Notes: generated from the letters alone by a model not told the origin. DNA of 64,000 nucleotides from Solemya velum gill symbiont (GCF_000787395.1 NZ_JRAA01000001.1:682001-746000), one strand, 5' to 3'; counted from the stretch's first letter, positions 29,827 through 39,432 are shown. Numbers and translations are program-made.

Positions 29827-31047
29827 TCAAGAGGCAGAGTGTGGATCCGCAACCTCATCTGCCAATGACATTGGCAGAATTTTCAGCATACGTACGCCGA
29901 TCGCGGTGATCAGCAGGGCAACAGCAATGCCGCCAATGCCGAGCAGCGCTTCCGCAAGTGAGGGTGAATAAGTACTGGCGAGACCGTTGATGCCGTCATA
30001 GAAGCCAGATGCAATCACTGTCTTACCCGGGAACATTGTCATCGGGAATGCCTGTCCACCGATAATAATGACATAGATAGTTGCAAGACCACCGATGATA
30101 ACCATGATGGCTGCTGCATAAATCCATGCGCGGGACTTTCCAAGCGAAGGATGAAACACGATCGCAAGCGGAAGGAGTCCACCGATAAGAATCTGGCCGA
30201 TCCAGAAGGCTGCCGTGTAGACACCGCCGTCACGCAGAATGAATGCCTCGTATGCGTGATTTTCGGTACCGTAGAGGTTTGTCAGGTGGTACATCAGCGC
30301 AAAAAGCAGGCTTGCAGCAACGAAAACACCCAGCAGGTTCTTGAGACGGAACATCACAGAATCGCCGAGCGGGCGGCCGCTGAGACGGAAGAAATCAGAC
30401 AGTACCAGCATGTAGATTGCGAGACCGAAACCGAATGACATGATGATGAACCATGGCGCCATGATCGCGGCATCGTAACCCTGGCGCGCGACCAGGAAGC
30501 CAAAGATAGAGCCTGTACCAGTGGTGAGTATCAGTCGCCAGAGGAATGCTGCAACTCCGGCAGCCTTGTAAAAGCGATTCATCTTACGGTCAAGAATTGT
30601 CCACAGGTAGAAAGCGACGATTGCAATAAAGCCATTATAGAGAATGATGTTCCACGCAAAAATCGACTTGAAATTATAGGTGGTCATGGCGACGATCAGG
30701 CGTTCCGGGCGGCCAAGATCGAGAACCAGGATCAACAATCCGCCAATCAGCAACGCTACCGCAAGCAGCGCAGAAAGCGGTGCGAGTGGTTTATAGGCCT
30801 TCTTGTTGAACACCGATGCGATCGATGCAACGTTGAGTGCGCCTGAAGCGGCCACGATCAGGAATACCGCAAATACGTGCGGAGTTCCCCATACGATCTG
30901 GTTACTCATGCCTGTAACCCAGTGGCCGTTGTGCTCCATGTGCAGCACGGCGAAGCCGGCAATCGCAGAGATGACTGCAAGTACTGCCAGAATCATCCAG
31001 TAAGTCTGGCTGGCAATATCCCACTCTTTGTAGAAAATCTTTTTCAT
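29827..31047 (-). CDS. dsrP: DsrP, NrfD-like membrane subunit
   Basis: 406 residues with about ten hydrophobic segments (for example WMILAVLAVISAIAGFAVL, VFAVFLIVAASGALNVASIASVF), NrfD/PsrC type. It exchanges electrons with the quinone pool as part of DsrMKJOP. It follows dsrO by 3 bases. Confidence 0.95.
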   Translation of the reverse strand: MKKIFYKEWDIASQTYWMILAVLAVISAIAGFAVLHMEHNGHWVTGMSNQIVWGTPHVFAVFLIVAASGALNVASIASVFNKKAYKPLAPLSALLAVALLIGGLLILVLDLGRPERLIVAMTTYNFKSIFAWNIILYNGFIAIVAFYLWTILDRKMNRFYKAAGVAAFLWRLILTTGTGSIFGFLVARQGYDAAIMAPWFIIMSFGFGLAIYMLVLSDFFRLSGRPLGDSVMFRLKNLLGVFVAASLLFALMYHLTNLYGTENHAYEAFILRDGGVYTAAFWIGQILIGGLLPLAIVFHPSLGKSRAWIYAAAIMVIIGGLATIYVIIIGGQAFPMTMFPGKTVIASGFYDGINGLASTYSPSLAEALLGIGGIAVALLITAIGVRMLKILPMSLADEVADPHSAS

Positions 31048-31050
31048 GGC

Positions 31051-31812
31051 TTAAATTCCGCTGTAGCGTACGCCGGTATTGAGTCTCAGGTCCGCACGGA
31101 TCTGAACACTTGGATACTCAGCCAGTGCCTTGGAAACTTCACTGTTCGGATCATTCAGATCGCCGAAGATAATCGCATTCTCCGGGCAGGCATCCTGACA
31201 TGCTGTAGTGGTCTGACCGTCATCGAGACGATGAACACAGAAATTACATGACTCGACACAACCCTTGCCACGTGGAGCAAGCTCAGGCTTGATATCAACA
31301 TTCTCATGAATGAATGAACGCGCCTTGTAGGGACAAGCCATCATGCAGTAACGGCAGCCTATACAGATGTGGCGATCAACCATGACAACACCGTCAGCAC
31401 GACGGAAGGATGCACCCGTCGGGCAAACATCTGCACATGGCGGATTCTCACAATGCTGACACATGAGAGGAAGGTTACTGATACGCCCGCTGAGATTATC
31501 CTTGAGGGTCACACTGCGTATCCACTTTGGACGCTGTTGGTCCCATTTTTCCGGATCGGCACCTTCAGGCATGCTGTATGCTTCAAGACCGTTCTCATCG
31601 TTACATGCCTGCACGCAAGAATCACATCCGCTTGCACACTTGCTGCTATCAATCAGCATGCCCCAACGAACACTGCTGTCTACAGCCTTGTCACGTGGTG
31701 CGGCTTCTGCCGTATGCATGACAATGCCGGGAGCAAGCGTTACGGCTGATGCTGCGACACCGGTTTTAAGAAAGTCTCGACGCTTGTGGTCGGTCTGATC
31801 AGTGGTTTTCAC
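31051..31812 (-). CDS. dsrO: DsrO, periplasmic iron-sulfur protein
   Basis: A twin-arginine signal (KRRDFLKTGVAASAVTLAPG) precedes a ferredoxin-like protein with four cysteine clusters, including CASGCDSCVQAC, CQHCENPPCADVC, CIGCRYCMMACP and CNFCVHRL. It is the periplasmic electron-transfer subunit of DsrMKJOP. The GTG at 31812 has a good GGGAAG site and is preferred; the GTG at 31830 would add six residues. It lies 20 bases after dsrJ. Confidence 0.93.
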   Translation of the reverse strand: MKTTDQTDHKRRDFLKTGVAASAVTLAPGIVMHTAEAAPRDKAVDSSVRWGMLIDSSKCASGCDSCVQACNDENGLEAYSMPEGADPEKWDQQRPKWIRSVTLKDNLSGRISNLPLMCQHCENPPCADVCPTGASFRRADGVVMVDRHICIGCRYCMMACPYKARSFIHENVDIKPELAPRGKGCVESCNFCVHRLDDGQTTTACQDACPENAIIFGDLNDPNSEVSKALAEYPSVQIRADLRLNTGVRYSGI

Positions 31813-31832
31813 TTTGTCTTCCCTCTCCACGC

Positions 31833-32255
31833 TTATTCAGTTGGAACAGTTGAGTGACACTGGAAACAATCCAGAGAGACGCTGGTATAGACATGGCAGC
31901 TCGCACAGAACTGGCTTCCACCAGGGCCGCTCATGGCCGTCACAGGTACATATTCACCGGATTCCTGCTTGTTGGCATGACAGTTAACGCAACCCTTGAG
32001 GCTGCCATCAAGGGCACGAATCCCCTGGTGGACTGTTACGTCTCTGTCGTGCTGAATCAAGTCCATGTGATTGCGTCGCATATCTGCAGTATCCCGGACA
32101 CACATTCCGCCGGTTTGCGCCATCTCTGATGCCTTAGAATTACCCTCGGCACGCCAGTTCTTGCCCGCATGCGCCGTGCTGATCATCAACAAAGAGACCA
32201 GCAGAGCGAATAACACTGCAAACTTTACACTTTTCTGTTCGATGCTTTTTGACAT
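31833..32255 (-). CDS. dsrJ: DsrJ, triheme cytochrome c
   Basis: 140 residues with an N-terminal signal anchor (KFAVLFALLVSLLMISTAHAG) and three haem sites: CVNCH, CASCH and CFQCH. This is the periplasmic cytochrome of DsrMKJOP. The ATG at 32255, 6 bases after GGAG, is preferred over the ATG at 32258; an upstream TTG at 32282 is unlikely. Confidence 0.92.
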   Translation of the reverse strand: MSKSIEQKSVKFAVLFALLVSLLMISTAHAGKNWRAEGNSKASEMAQTGGMCVRDTADMRRNHMDLIQHDRDVTVHQGIRALDGSLKGCVNCHANKQESGEYVPVTAMSGPGGSQFCASCHVYTSVSLDCFQCHSTVPTE

Positions 32256-32282
32256 CATATGCTCCGGTGTTGTCACCGACAA

Positions 32283-34238
32283 TTATTCGCCCATACCCAT
32301 TTTGATGTAGCCGGTTGGGCAAACATCTGCACAGATATGACAGCCGATGCAACGAGAGTAATCAGTTGCGACGTAACGACCTGTTGTTGCCTCTGTCTTC
32401 TTGACACGATAGACCGCATCCTGAGGGCAGTAGATAACACAGTTGTCACACTCGAAACACATACCACAACTCATACAACGCTTGGCTTCGTCCTGCGCAC
32501 GCTCTTCTTCGAGACAAATCAGACGCTCGTGGAAGTGACCCAGTACCTCGTCAGAAGATGGAACCTCTTCCTTACGGTGATTACGCTCGTGAAATTCAAA
32601 GTGCCCAAGGAAAAGCTCGTCATTCTTGATAATCTCTGCGTATGAACGGTCTTCATAGTTATGAATCGCCCAGTTACCGAGGAAGGTTCCACGCATGTCG
32701 CCTTCGCCAGTCGTATTGGGATCGAAATCATCCGGGCTCAGACCTGCTTCCTCGAGCTTGTCTTCAAGGTCGAAGTGGTGCACGTCAACCTTTGGACGAC
32801 GTGTATTCACTGTGCCGTCATCGAGATAGTCGTCAATTGAGTCAGCTGCAATAGATGCCTGGCCAATCGCCGTGGTCAGCAGATGCGGACGAACGATATC
32901 GCCGGCAACGAAATGACCTGCTTTGTTTGGGACCTGGTAGTGCTTGTCAGCATCGATAAGGTTGTGATCGTTGGCGTAATCCTCAAGGCCCGCCATGTCA
33001 CCGCCCTGGCCGATTGCAGAGACGATAATGTCTGCTTCAATCACCTGCTCGGTACCATCAACAGGAGATGGACGACCATCTTCCATCGTACACTTGGCAA
33101 TTTTCAGACCTGTTGCACGACCGGCAGCATCTCTGACAATCTCAACCGGCATCACTTCGTCAAGGATGGTGACACCTTCGTGCAGTGCATCTTTAACCTC
33201 GTGCTCTGCAGCAGTCATGTTATCGATCGGGAAAAGTGAAGTAAGGGTAACGTCAGACGGAACTGTTGTAATCGAACCATGCTCAGCTGCGTCATCAAGG
33301 ACAATCGCTTCAGGCAGCTCGTCAGTACCTTCGACGTGGCCAAGACGGCGTGCAACCGAGACGACGTCGATAGAGGTATCACCACCACCGACACAGACAA
33401 CCTTCGTGCCTGTCGCCTTCATGCGTCCTTCGTTGAACGCCTTGAGGTAGTCAACACCTGTCACACAGTTAGGAGTCTCGTCCCAGTTGTCGACAAAAAG
33501 ACCACGACCGGTCCAGCAGCCAATCGCCCACAGAATCGCGTCATGCCCCTTCTCAATCTCTTCAACAGAGATATCTTTTCCAACACGGGTGTTGAGCTTT
33601 ACTTCAACGTCACCCATATCAAGGATTCGCTGCACTTCACTACCCAGCTTGTCACGTGGAATACGATAGTTCGGAATACCGAAACGCATCATGCCACCGA
33701 GATCGGAGAGTGATTCAAAAATGGTAACCGCGTGGCCTTTACGACGCAGCTGGTAAGCTGCTGCCATACCTGCAGGACCGCCACCTATGATTGCGACTTT
33801 TTTGCCGGTAGAGGCGCCTGCCTCGAATTTATAACCGTTTGCCAGTGCTGTATCACCGATATACATCTCTACCGAGTTGATACCAACGAAATCTTCAACC
33901 TCGTTACGGTTACAACCATCCTGGCAAGGCGCAGGACAAACGCGACCCATCATGGATGGGAAAGGATTCGCATCAGTTGAACGGCGGAATGCATACTCCT
34001 GCCACTCTACACCTTCAGAAGGCTTCTCCTGCTCGCGAACGATTGCAAGCCAGCCACGGATGTCTTCACCCGACGGGCAGCTGCCCTGGCAAGGTGGCGT
34101 CTTGTTGACATAAGTCGGGCACTTGTGAGAGTTATCTTCATTGAAGATTTTATCTGTCCAGCTACCCCACTGGTCATCGCCTTCTTCAAAACGACGATAG
34201 GATAGTTTTGTGTTCATTTCATCACTGGAAGTCGCCAT
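32283..34238 (-). CDS. dsrL: DsrL, iron-sulfur flavoprotein
   Basis: 651 residues. An N-terminal 4Fe-4S segment of the GltD type (CPTYVNKTPPCQGSCPSG), FAD site (VAIIGGGPAGMAAAYQL), NAD(P)H site (VVCVGGGDTSIDVVSVARRLG) and a C-terminal ferredoxin pair (CMSCGMCFECDNCVIYCP; CIGCHICADVCP). It transfers electrons between DsrAB and pyridine nucleotide and is essential for stored-sulfur oxidation in purple sulfur bacteria. Start ATG with GGAGAAAAATCC upstream. Presence of dsrL in this place marks the oxidative type of dsr operon. Confidence 0.95.
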   Translation of the reverse strand: MATSSDEMNTKLSYRRFEEGDDQWGSWTDKIFNEDNSHKCPTYVNKTPPCQGSCPSGEDIRGWLAIVREQEKPSEGVEWQEYAFRRSTDANPFPSMMGRVCPAPCQDGCNRNEVEDFVGINSVEMYIGDTALANGYKFEAGASTGKKVAIIGGGPAGMAAAYQLRRKGHAVTIFESLSDLGGMMRFGIPNYRIPRDKLGSEVQRILDMGDVEVKLNTRVGKDISVEEIEKGHDAILWAIGCWTGRGLFVDNWDETPNCVTGVDYLKAFNEGRMKATGTKVVCVGGGDTSIDVVSVARRLGHVEGTDELPEAIVLDDAAEHGSITTVPSDVTLTSLFPIDNMTAAEHEVKDALHEGVTILDEVMPVEIVRDAAGRATGLKIAKCTMEDGRPSPVDGTEQVIEADIIVSAIGQGGDMAGLEDYANDHNLIDADKHYQVPNKAGHFVAGDIVRPHLLTTAIGQASIAADSIDDYLDDGTVNTRRPKVDVHHFDLEDKLEEAGLSPDDFDPNTTGEGDMRGTFLGNWAIHNYEDRSYAEIIKNDELFLGHFEFHERNHRKEEVPSSDEVLGHFHERLICLEEERAQDEAKRCMSCGMCFECDNCVIYCPQDAVYRVKKTEATTGRYVATDYSRCIGCHICADVCPTGYIKMGMGE

Positions 34239-34305
34239 GGATTTTTCTCCTTCCCACTAATTCGAAAATTAATATCTATTAACTGGTCTCTGAAGCTGGC
34301 CCGGC

Positions 34306-35853
34306 TCAGGCCGCTTCTTCATCTGTATCTTCATCGTCTTCGTCAACCTGACCGGTGAGGATCAGTGCATTCGAGACGAGTTGATGGACACTGACAATCT
34401 GGTCCATCTCCATACCGTAGTACGGTAATATCTTTGTAAACTGGCTTTTGCAAATCGCGCAAATTGCGGCCATGTGAGTCACACCGGACTCTTCGATGAC
34501 ATTGTTCAACGCTGTCATACGCGGCATGCCGCCCTTGATGCGAATCTCCATCAGGTCATCTGTCAGCAGACCACCGCCACCACCGCAGCAGAAGGTCTTC
34601 TCATAGATAGTGTCCGGATCCATATCAACATAGTTGTTACAAACCGACTTGATCACATTACGAGGAATGGTGAACTGACCACCTGGCTCATCACCCATGC
34701 GGGTCGCGCGTGCGACGTTACATGAGTCATGGAAAGTCAACGTCATGTCATCGTTACGTGACGGATCCAGGTTCAGGGTTCCTTTCTGGATTTCGTTCCA
34801 GGTGAACTCAAGAATGTGTTGTGGCACCGGGTATTCCGGATCAAGAAAATCGAACGGACCTGCAAGTGTATTCAGGAATGAGTAAGCAACACGCCATGCG
34901 TGTCCGCACTCTCCAAATACAATGCGTTTAACACCCAGTTCAAGAGCAGCCTCGCGAATACGCAGCGAAATCTTGCGCATATTCTCGTAGGAACCGATAA
35001 ACATACCGAAGTTGGCTGCCTCGGAAGCAGTTGTACTCAGGGTCCAGCTAACGCCAGCCTCGTGAAATACCTTGCCGTAACCAATCAGGCCATCAACGTG
35101 CGGTTCTGCAAAAAAGTCTGCTGACGGTGTCACCAGCAAAATATCCGCACCCTTCTTGTCCAGCGGATAAAGAACCTTTACGCCGGTTTCGTCTTCGACA
35201 TCCTCTTCCAGCCCCTCGAGAGTATCCTCAAGTGCTGGTCCGGGAAGGCCAAGGTTGTTACCAATCTTGTAAACCTTGCCGATAATTTCGTTTGAGTATT
35301 TCTGACCGATGCCAACGCGTGCCAGAATTTCTCTTGCCGCCATTGTGATCTCGGCAGTATCTATACCGTATGGGCAGAAAACAGAACAGCGGCGACACTG
35401 TGAACACTGGTGATAGTAGCTGAACCACTCGTCCAGGTCTTCACGCTCGAGTTCTTTCGCACCGACGAATTCGGGCATGCCGAGCTTGCCGAAAAATTTA
35501 CCCGCGAAAGTAAAGTAGCGGCGGTAGACGCGACGCATCAGGTCCTGACGCGCAACCGGCATGTTCAGCGGGTCCTTTGTACCCAGGTAGTAATGACACT
35601 TGTCAGTACATGATCCACATTTAACACAAGAATCCATAAATACCTGCAGACCGCGGTATTTGCCCAGCATGTCACCCATTGCGTCAAGGGTTTTCTCTTT
35701 CCAGTCGTCCTGCACTTCACCGACGTAGCCTAGTGGTTCCTGGAACTCGGGCTTGGCGACATACGGCGCACTGTGCGCCATGGTGCCAGACTCTAATTCT
35801 GGAACCTCGACATACTCTTGTAACTCTGGAATTTCGTAATCTACTTTTGCCAT
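34306..35853 (-). CDS. dsrK: DsrK, HdrD-like catalytic subunit
   Basis: 515 residues. Two 4Fe-4S clusters (CVKCGSCTDKCHY; CSQCRRCSVFCPYG), then two CCG-type segments with FGECGHAWR, FHDSCNVAR, FCCGGGGGLL and CAICKSQF, the site thought to act on the DsrC trisulfide/disulfide. It is the cytoplasmic part of DsrMKJOP. An acidic tail (DEDDEDTDEEAA) ends the protein. It follows dsrM by 35 bases with a GAGGAA site. Confidence 0.95.
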   Translation of the reverse strand: MAKVDYEIPELQEYVEVPELESGTMAHSAPYVAKPEFQEPLGYVGEVQDDWKEKTLDAMGDMLGKYRGLQVFMDSCVKCGSCTDKCHYYLGTKDPLNMPVARQDLMRRVYRRYFTFAGKFFGKLGMPEFVGAKELEREDLDEWFSYYHQCSQCRRCSVFCPYGIDTAEITMAAREILARVGIGQKYSNEIIGKVYKIGNNLGLPGPALEDTLEGLEEDVEDETGVKVLYPLDKKGADILLVTPSADFFAEPHVDGLIGYGKVFHEAGVSWTLSTTASEAANFGMFIGSYENMRKISLRIREAALELGVKRIVFGECGHAWRVAYSFLNTLAGPFDFLDPEYPVPQHILEFTWNEIQKGTLNLDPSRNDDMTLTFHDSCNVARATRMGDEPGGQFTIPRNVIKSVCNNYVDMDPDTIYEKTFCCGGGGGLLTDDLMEIRIKGGMPRMTALNNVIEESGVTHMAAICAICKSQFTKILPYYGMEMDQIVSVHQLVSNALILTGQVDEDDEDTDEEAA

Positions 35854-35888
35854 GAGTGTTCCTCAGTCGGCTCTTCTCTTCTGCAAAA

Positions 35889-36608
35889 TCAATTCTGTTC
35901 GAGCTTCTTCGCCCAATCAGAGATGTGGCGCTGTTCACGTGGGTTATCCACCTGGTTGCGTGACGGGCTGAAAAATACGCCCGGCGCATGGAGCAGCTTG
36001 CTCACTGGGAAAATAATCATCAGCGATGCAACCAACAGCAGGTGAACCCAAACCAGGATATCTCCCGGTAGCTGACCAATACCGTCAAACGGCCACATCA
36101 AAGTGTGAAAAAAGTGTGTCACCATGGTGATATCGGTATGCGATACAAAGGTCATCATGGCACCGCTGACTCCGATCAGAATCAGAAGAAACAGCATGGC
36201 GAAATCTGATGGAGACGAAATATAGCGTACGCGGTCCACAGCAAAGCGACGGATCAGCAAGCCAACCAGGCCGATAATCATCGCAAAGGCTGCATATTTG
36301 AGCGGGCCAACAATTTCGGCAGGCATCAATGAATTAAAGTAGCGGCTGTGGCGTGCGAGCACGGCAAACAGCCCGATGTGGAACATCCAGCCAAAAATCC
36401 AGGTCCACTTGGTCGATTTGAAAAGACTTTCAAAAAAGACCACTTCGCGGAACAGTCGCATGACAACACCTGTCTGCGTTGTCGGTGCCGGAGTTGTTGG
36501 AATCTTGAGCGGTGCAGGTGCTTTCGCATACATGATCACGCGACGCGCAACACCAATCACCAGAATCGCAAGTGCTATGTAGAACAAAATGGCGTAGGCC
36601 ACAGACAT
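35889..36608 (-). CDS. dsrM: DsrM, membrane cytochrome b
   Basis: 239 residues with about five hydrophobic segments and histidines suited to haem b (GWMFHIGLFAVLARH, MVTHFFHTLMWPF, WVHLLLVASLMIIFPVSKLLH), as in NarI-like DsrM. It pairs with DsrK. An intergenic stretch of 155 bases with a hairpin separates it from dsrC. Confidence 0.94.
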   Translation of the reverse strand: MSVAYAILFYIALAILVIGVARRVIMYAKAPAPLKIPTTPAPTTQTGVVMRLFREVVFFESLFKSTKWTWIFGWMFHIGLFAVLARHSRYFNSLMPAEIVGPLKYAAFAMIIGLVGLLIRRFAVDRVRYISSPSDFAMLFLLILIGVSGAMMTFVSHTDITMVTHFFHTLMWPFDGIGQLPGDILVWVHLLLVASLMIIFPVSKLLHAPGVFFSPSRNQVDNPREQRHISDWAKKLEQN

Positions 36609-36718
36609 GTTCCCAATCCTCTAAATGTTAACAACAGCTTGAAAATGTGCAGGTCGAGCCACACGCAGTCCATCTTCCGGGTGAAGATCGACCTGCAAAT
36701 TTTCCCTGCCGGGATGGA

Positions 36719-36740
36719 TGCCCCTCCAAATGGAAGGGCA
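36719..36740. promoter_or_regulatory. Hairpin between dsrC and dsrM
   Basis: TGCCCCTCC (36719-36727) pairs with GGAAGGGCA (36732-36740) with one mismatch and a 4-base loop; GGATG (36712-36716) and CATCC (36751-36755) can extend the fold. It lies 9 bases past the dsrC stop, without a clear T-run, so it may protect the 3' end of a dsrC-rich processed RNA or reduce read-through. Confidence 0.55.
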
Positions 36741-36763
36741 CCCCCGAAATCATCCGAAATTAA

Positions 36764-37096
36764 TCAGACACAACCGGTTGGCTTAGGAAGGCCGGCATAA
36801 CGACATGCCTGCTTACCAGGACCGTATGGGAACAGGCCGTACAGGTACTTGCTGTTACCCTTCTCCTTACCCAGCTTCTTGGAAACCGCTTTGGTCAGAA
36901 CGCGTACTGCTGGTGCGATCTGGTACTCTTCGTAGTACTCGCGCAGGAAGTTGATGATGTCCCAGTGCTCGTCGGTCAGCTCAAGTTCGTCTTCCTTGGC
37001 CATAACTTCAGCAACACCTGGCTCCCACTCGTTAATGTTAGCGAGGTAGCCCTCTTCGTCAGTTTCGAATGTCTTACCGTTCACTTCGATAGGCAT
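36764..37096 (-). CDS. dsrC: DsrC, sulfur carrier
   Basis: 110 residues from the ATG at 37096 (MPIEVNGKTFETDEEGYL), which has AGGAGAT upstream. The C-terminal arm is intact: Cys98 (QACRYAG) and penultimate Cys109 (PTGCV), ten residues apart, the pair that carries sulfur as a trisulfide to DsrAB. Substrate of DsrEFH transfer and of DsrK. Compare the cysteine-free paralogue at 43719-44042. Confidence 0.97.
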   Translation of the reverse strand: MPIEVNGKTFETDEEGYLANINEWEPGVAEVMAKEDELELTDEHWDIINFLREYYEEYQIAPAVRVLTKAVSKKLGKEKGNSKYLYGLFPYGPGKQACRYAGLPKPTGCV

Positions 37097-37130
37097 TTGT
37101 GTATCTCCTAAATAAGAAATAAATTGCAGG

Positions 37131-37427
37131 TTACAGCCAGGACTGAACCTTGTCGTTTGATTCAACCAGATCGACAAAGCCCGCATAATCGACGACAGTA
37201 ACGCCATCAACCAGCTTCTCTTCCGAGATGCCGCGTGCAGCCAGGTCCGGACCCAGTACGGAAACTTTCATTCCGCTGATTTTTGATGCAGCTTTACCAC
37301 CACTCATGGCAGCGTAGACCCCATCTTCGATTAACAGCATGGCATCGCCATCGACCATGTAGTCGGCAGCAGTATCCAGGCTATCGCGCTCGTAAGGGGA
37401 TTTGTTCACCAGATGTAAAATTGACAT
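37131..37427 (-). CDS. dsrH: DsrH, sulfur-relay subunit
   Basis: 98 residues, TusB/DsrH family (SILHLVNKSPYERDSL...), part of the DsrE2F2H2 hexamer. This copy has no cysteine at all, whereas A. vinosum DsrH has one near residue 20; the transfer reaction must then rely on DsrE. Spacing to dsrF is 11 bases. Confidence 0.92.
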   Translation of the reverse strand: MSILHLVNKSPYERDSLDTAADYMVDGDAMLLIEDGVYAAMSGGKAASKISGMKVSVLGPDLAARGISEEKLVDGVTVVDYAGFVDLVESNDKVQSWL

Positions 37428-37438
37428 TTGCTTCTCCC

Positions 37439-37846
37439 CTAGAAGTTAAACATGACGTCTTGCCCGGAAAATACCTCGGCAAGTTCTGCACGACTAACCA
37501 GACGAATGGAATCCTTTTCGGCCCAGTCATCATCCTCATCTTCCCAGACAAGGTGCTGAAGGTCGTCGAGTGTCAGGCCACGCTCTTCCAGTGACTCTTT
37601 TTCAACGTAGATCTTGGTAACTTCATAGTCGCCAAGCGCTGCATAAGTCGGTGAGAAGTTCTTCATACCAACACCGGCAGTATCCTGGCCCTTGACCAGC
37701 TGATAGACGCCGTCGTCGATAAACGCAAGACTGACATCCTGTTCAAATGCCGCACCAATCAGAACAACTTCAAGCGACTCCCATGCATAGATGGTGCCGT
37801 AAGGCGCTCTGCGGTTGACGTACATGAATTTTTTCGTTTCAGACAT
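37439..37846 (-). CDS. dsrF: DsrF, sulfur-relay subunit
   Basis: 135 residues, TusC/DsrF family (YVNRRAPYGTIYAWESLEVVLIGAAFEQDVSLAFIDDGVYQL). It has no cysteine, as expected for a structural subunit of DsrEFH. It lies between dsrE and dsrH, gaps 15 and 11 bases. Confidence 0.93.
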   Translation of the reverse strand: MSETKKFMYVNRRAPYGTIYAWESLEVVLIGAAFEQDVSLAFIDDGVYQLVKGQDTAGVGMKNFSPTYAALGDYEVTKIYVEKESLEERGLTLDDLQHLVWEDEDDDWAEKDSIRLVSRAELAEVFSGQDVMFNF

Positions 37847-37861
37847 ATCCGATTCTCCGCA

Positions 37862-38254
37862 TCAGTCGCCGAACACGACCAGACGGTCGCTCTGAATCCC
37901 ACCTTCGACCAACTGGCCGAGGCCAGAGATACGAAAGCCAGGTGCGATGTTGGTCGCGTCCTTTTTATTACGCTCTGCTTCACCGTCATCAACGATTCCA
38001 CGACGCTGGGCAGCGGCGACACAGATAACAAGATCGAGATCATGCTCTGCTGCCAGCTCGCTCCAGCGACTGACGACGTTGCGGTCGTCCTGCGGAGGCG
38101 TCGTCAGACGCGTGCCGTTGTTGACTCCATCGTGATAGAAGAAGACACGAAAAATCTCGTGCCCCTTCTCAAGAGCCGCCTTGGTGAAGAAGTATGCAGA
38201 ATCAGACGCCTGGTGCTGATAAGGCCCTTCATTGACCTGAATGGTTAACTTCAT
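37862..38254 (-). CDS. dsrE: DsrE, sulfur-transfer subunit
   Basis: 130 residues, TusD/DsrE family. The sulfur-binding Cys lies in DLVICVAAAQRRG (about residue 79), matching the active Cys of DsrE. Other markers are IQVNEGPYQHQASDSAYFF and FFYHDGVNNG. It delivers persulfide sulfur to DsrC. It starts 14 bases after dsrB. Confidence 0.94.
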   Translation of the reverse strand: MKLTIQVNEGPYQHQASDSAYFFTKAALEKGHEIFRVFFYHDGVNNGTRLTTPPQDDRNVVSRWSELAAEHDLDLVICVAAAQRRGIVDDGEAERNKKDATNIAPGFRISGLGQLVEGGIQSDRLVVFGD

Positions 38255-38268
38255 CTCGTCACTCCGAA

Positions 38269-39339
38269 TCAGAAGCGGATATGCGCTGAAGCGTTCAGGC
38301 TCTTACGAGCTCCACGCCAGTTATCGATGTGGTACTTGGTAAAGGGCAGCTCAACGAGTTCAAAGAAACGCGGCCATCCGATACGTTCGATCCACTCACC
38401 AACACGCTCCCAATCACGCGCGCCTGCTTTATATTCAGCAAGGATGCGCTTGACGATAGCAGTTGCTTCAGGCCAGCGCGGCGGGTTGTTAGGAATACCA
38501 GCTGCAACAAGCTTCTGGAAAGTCGGCTTACCACGTGCGTTTGAGTGGTTACCACCGACCCAGATTGCCAGCTTGGTGTGCTCAGCATCGTTGATCTGCA
38601 TTGGAGGACAAGGAGGGAAACATGCACCACAACAGATACATTTCTTCTCGTCAACTTCCAGTGAAGGCTTGCCGTTAACCATTGCCGGGCGAATCGCAGC
38701 AACCGGGCAACGTGCAACAACAGTTGGACGCTCGCAGACGTTAGCAACCAGATCATGATTGATCTTTGGTGGCTTGGTGTGCTGTACGTTGATCGCGATA
38801 TCACCCTGGCCACCACAGTTGATCTGGCAGCAAGAAGTCGTGATATGAACACGGTTAGGCATTTCTGAAACTTTAAACTCATCAATGAGTTCGTCCATCA
38901 TGGACTTGACCACGCCTGATGCATCGGTACCGGGAATGTCACAGTGCAGCCAGCCCTGTGTATGCGACAGGGTTGTTACAGAGTTTTTGGTACCACCAAC
39001 GATGAAGCCAGCCTCTTCCAGTTTCTCAATCAGCGGCTCAACACGAGACTCTTCAGTTACGAAGAACTCAGGATTTGAACGGATTGTGAAACGGATAAAA
39101 CCGTCAGAATAGTCATCCGCAATCTGGCACAGGGTGCGCAGAGTGAAGAGATCCAGAATACGCTGGGTACCGGCCTTGATGGTCCACAGCTTGTCACCGT
39201 TTTTAGCAACGTGCAGAAGCACACCCGGACGTGGGTCTTCATGATAAGCCCACAGGCCAAAGTTACGGCGCATCATAGGATGCATGTACTGGAATGGATC
39301 AGGGCACCCGGTTTCGATCGGGTCACGCATGTCTGCCAT
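38269..39339 (-). CDS. dsrB: DsrB, dissimilatory sulfite reductase beta
   Basis: 356 residues from the ATG at 39339 (MADMRDPIETGCPDPFQYMHP). The sirohaem/4Fe-4S segments are visible as TTSCCQINCGGQGD and CERPTVVARCP, with a ferredoxin insert CICCGACFPPCPP. Works with DsrA in the oxidative direction, releasing sulfite from DsrC-bound sulfur. The longer frame to 39387 is not needed. Confidence 0.96.
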   Translation of the reverse strand: MADMRDPIETGCPDPFQYMHPMMRRNFGLWAYHEDPRPGVLLHVAKNGDKLWTIKAGTQRILDLFTLRTLCQIADDYSDGFIRFTIRSNPEFFVTEESRVEPLIEKLEEAGFIVGGTKNSVTTLSHTQGWLHCDIPGTDASGVVKSMMDELIDEFKVSEMPNRVHITTSCCQINCGGQGDIAINVQHTKPPKINHDLVANVCERPTVVARCPVAAIRPAMVNGKPSLEVDEKKCICCGACFPPCPPMQINDAEHTKLAIWVGGNHSNARGKPTFQKLVAAGIPNNPPRWPEATAIVKRILAEYKAGARDWERVGEWIERIGWPRFFELVELPFTKYHIDNWRGARKSLNASAHIRF

Positions 39340-39432
39340 TTCTACCTCCAGAAATTTCGAAAAATTCAGTATTGCACCCGGCTGCAATCAGCCGGGAACA
39401 GAGTATCAATATGTCGAGCGAATCTTCTTTTA

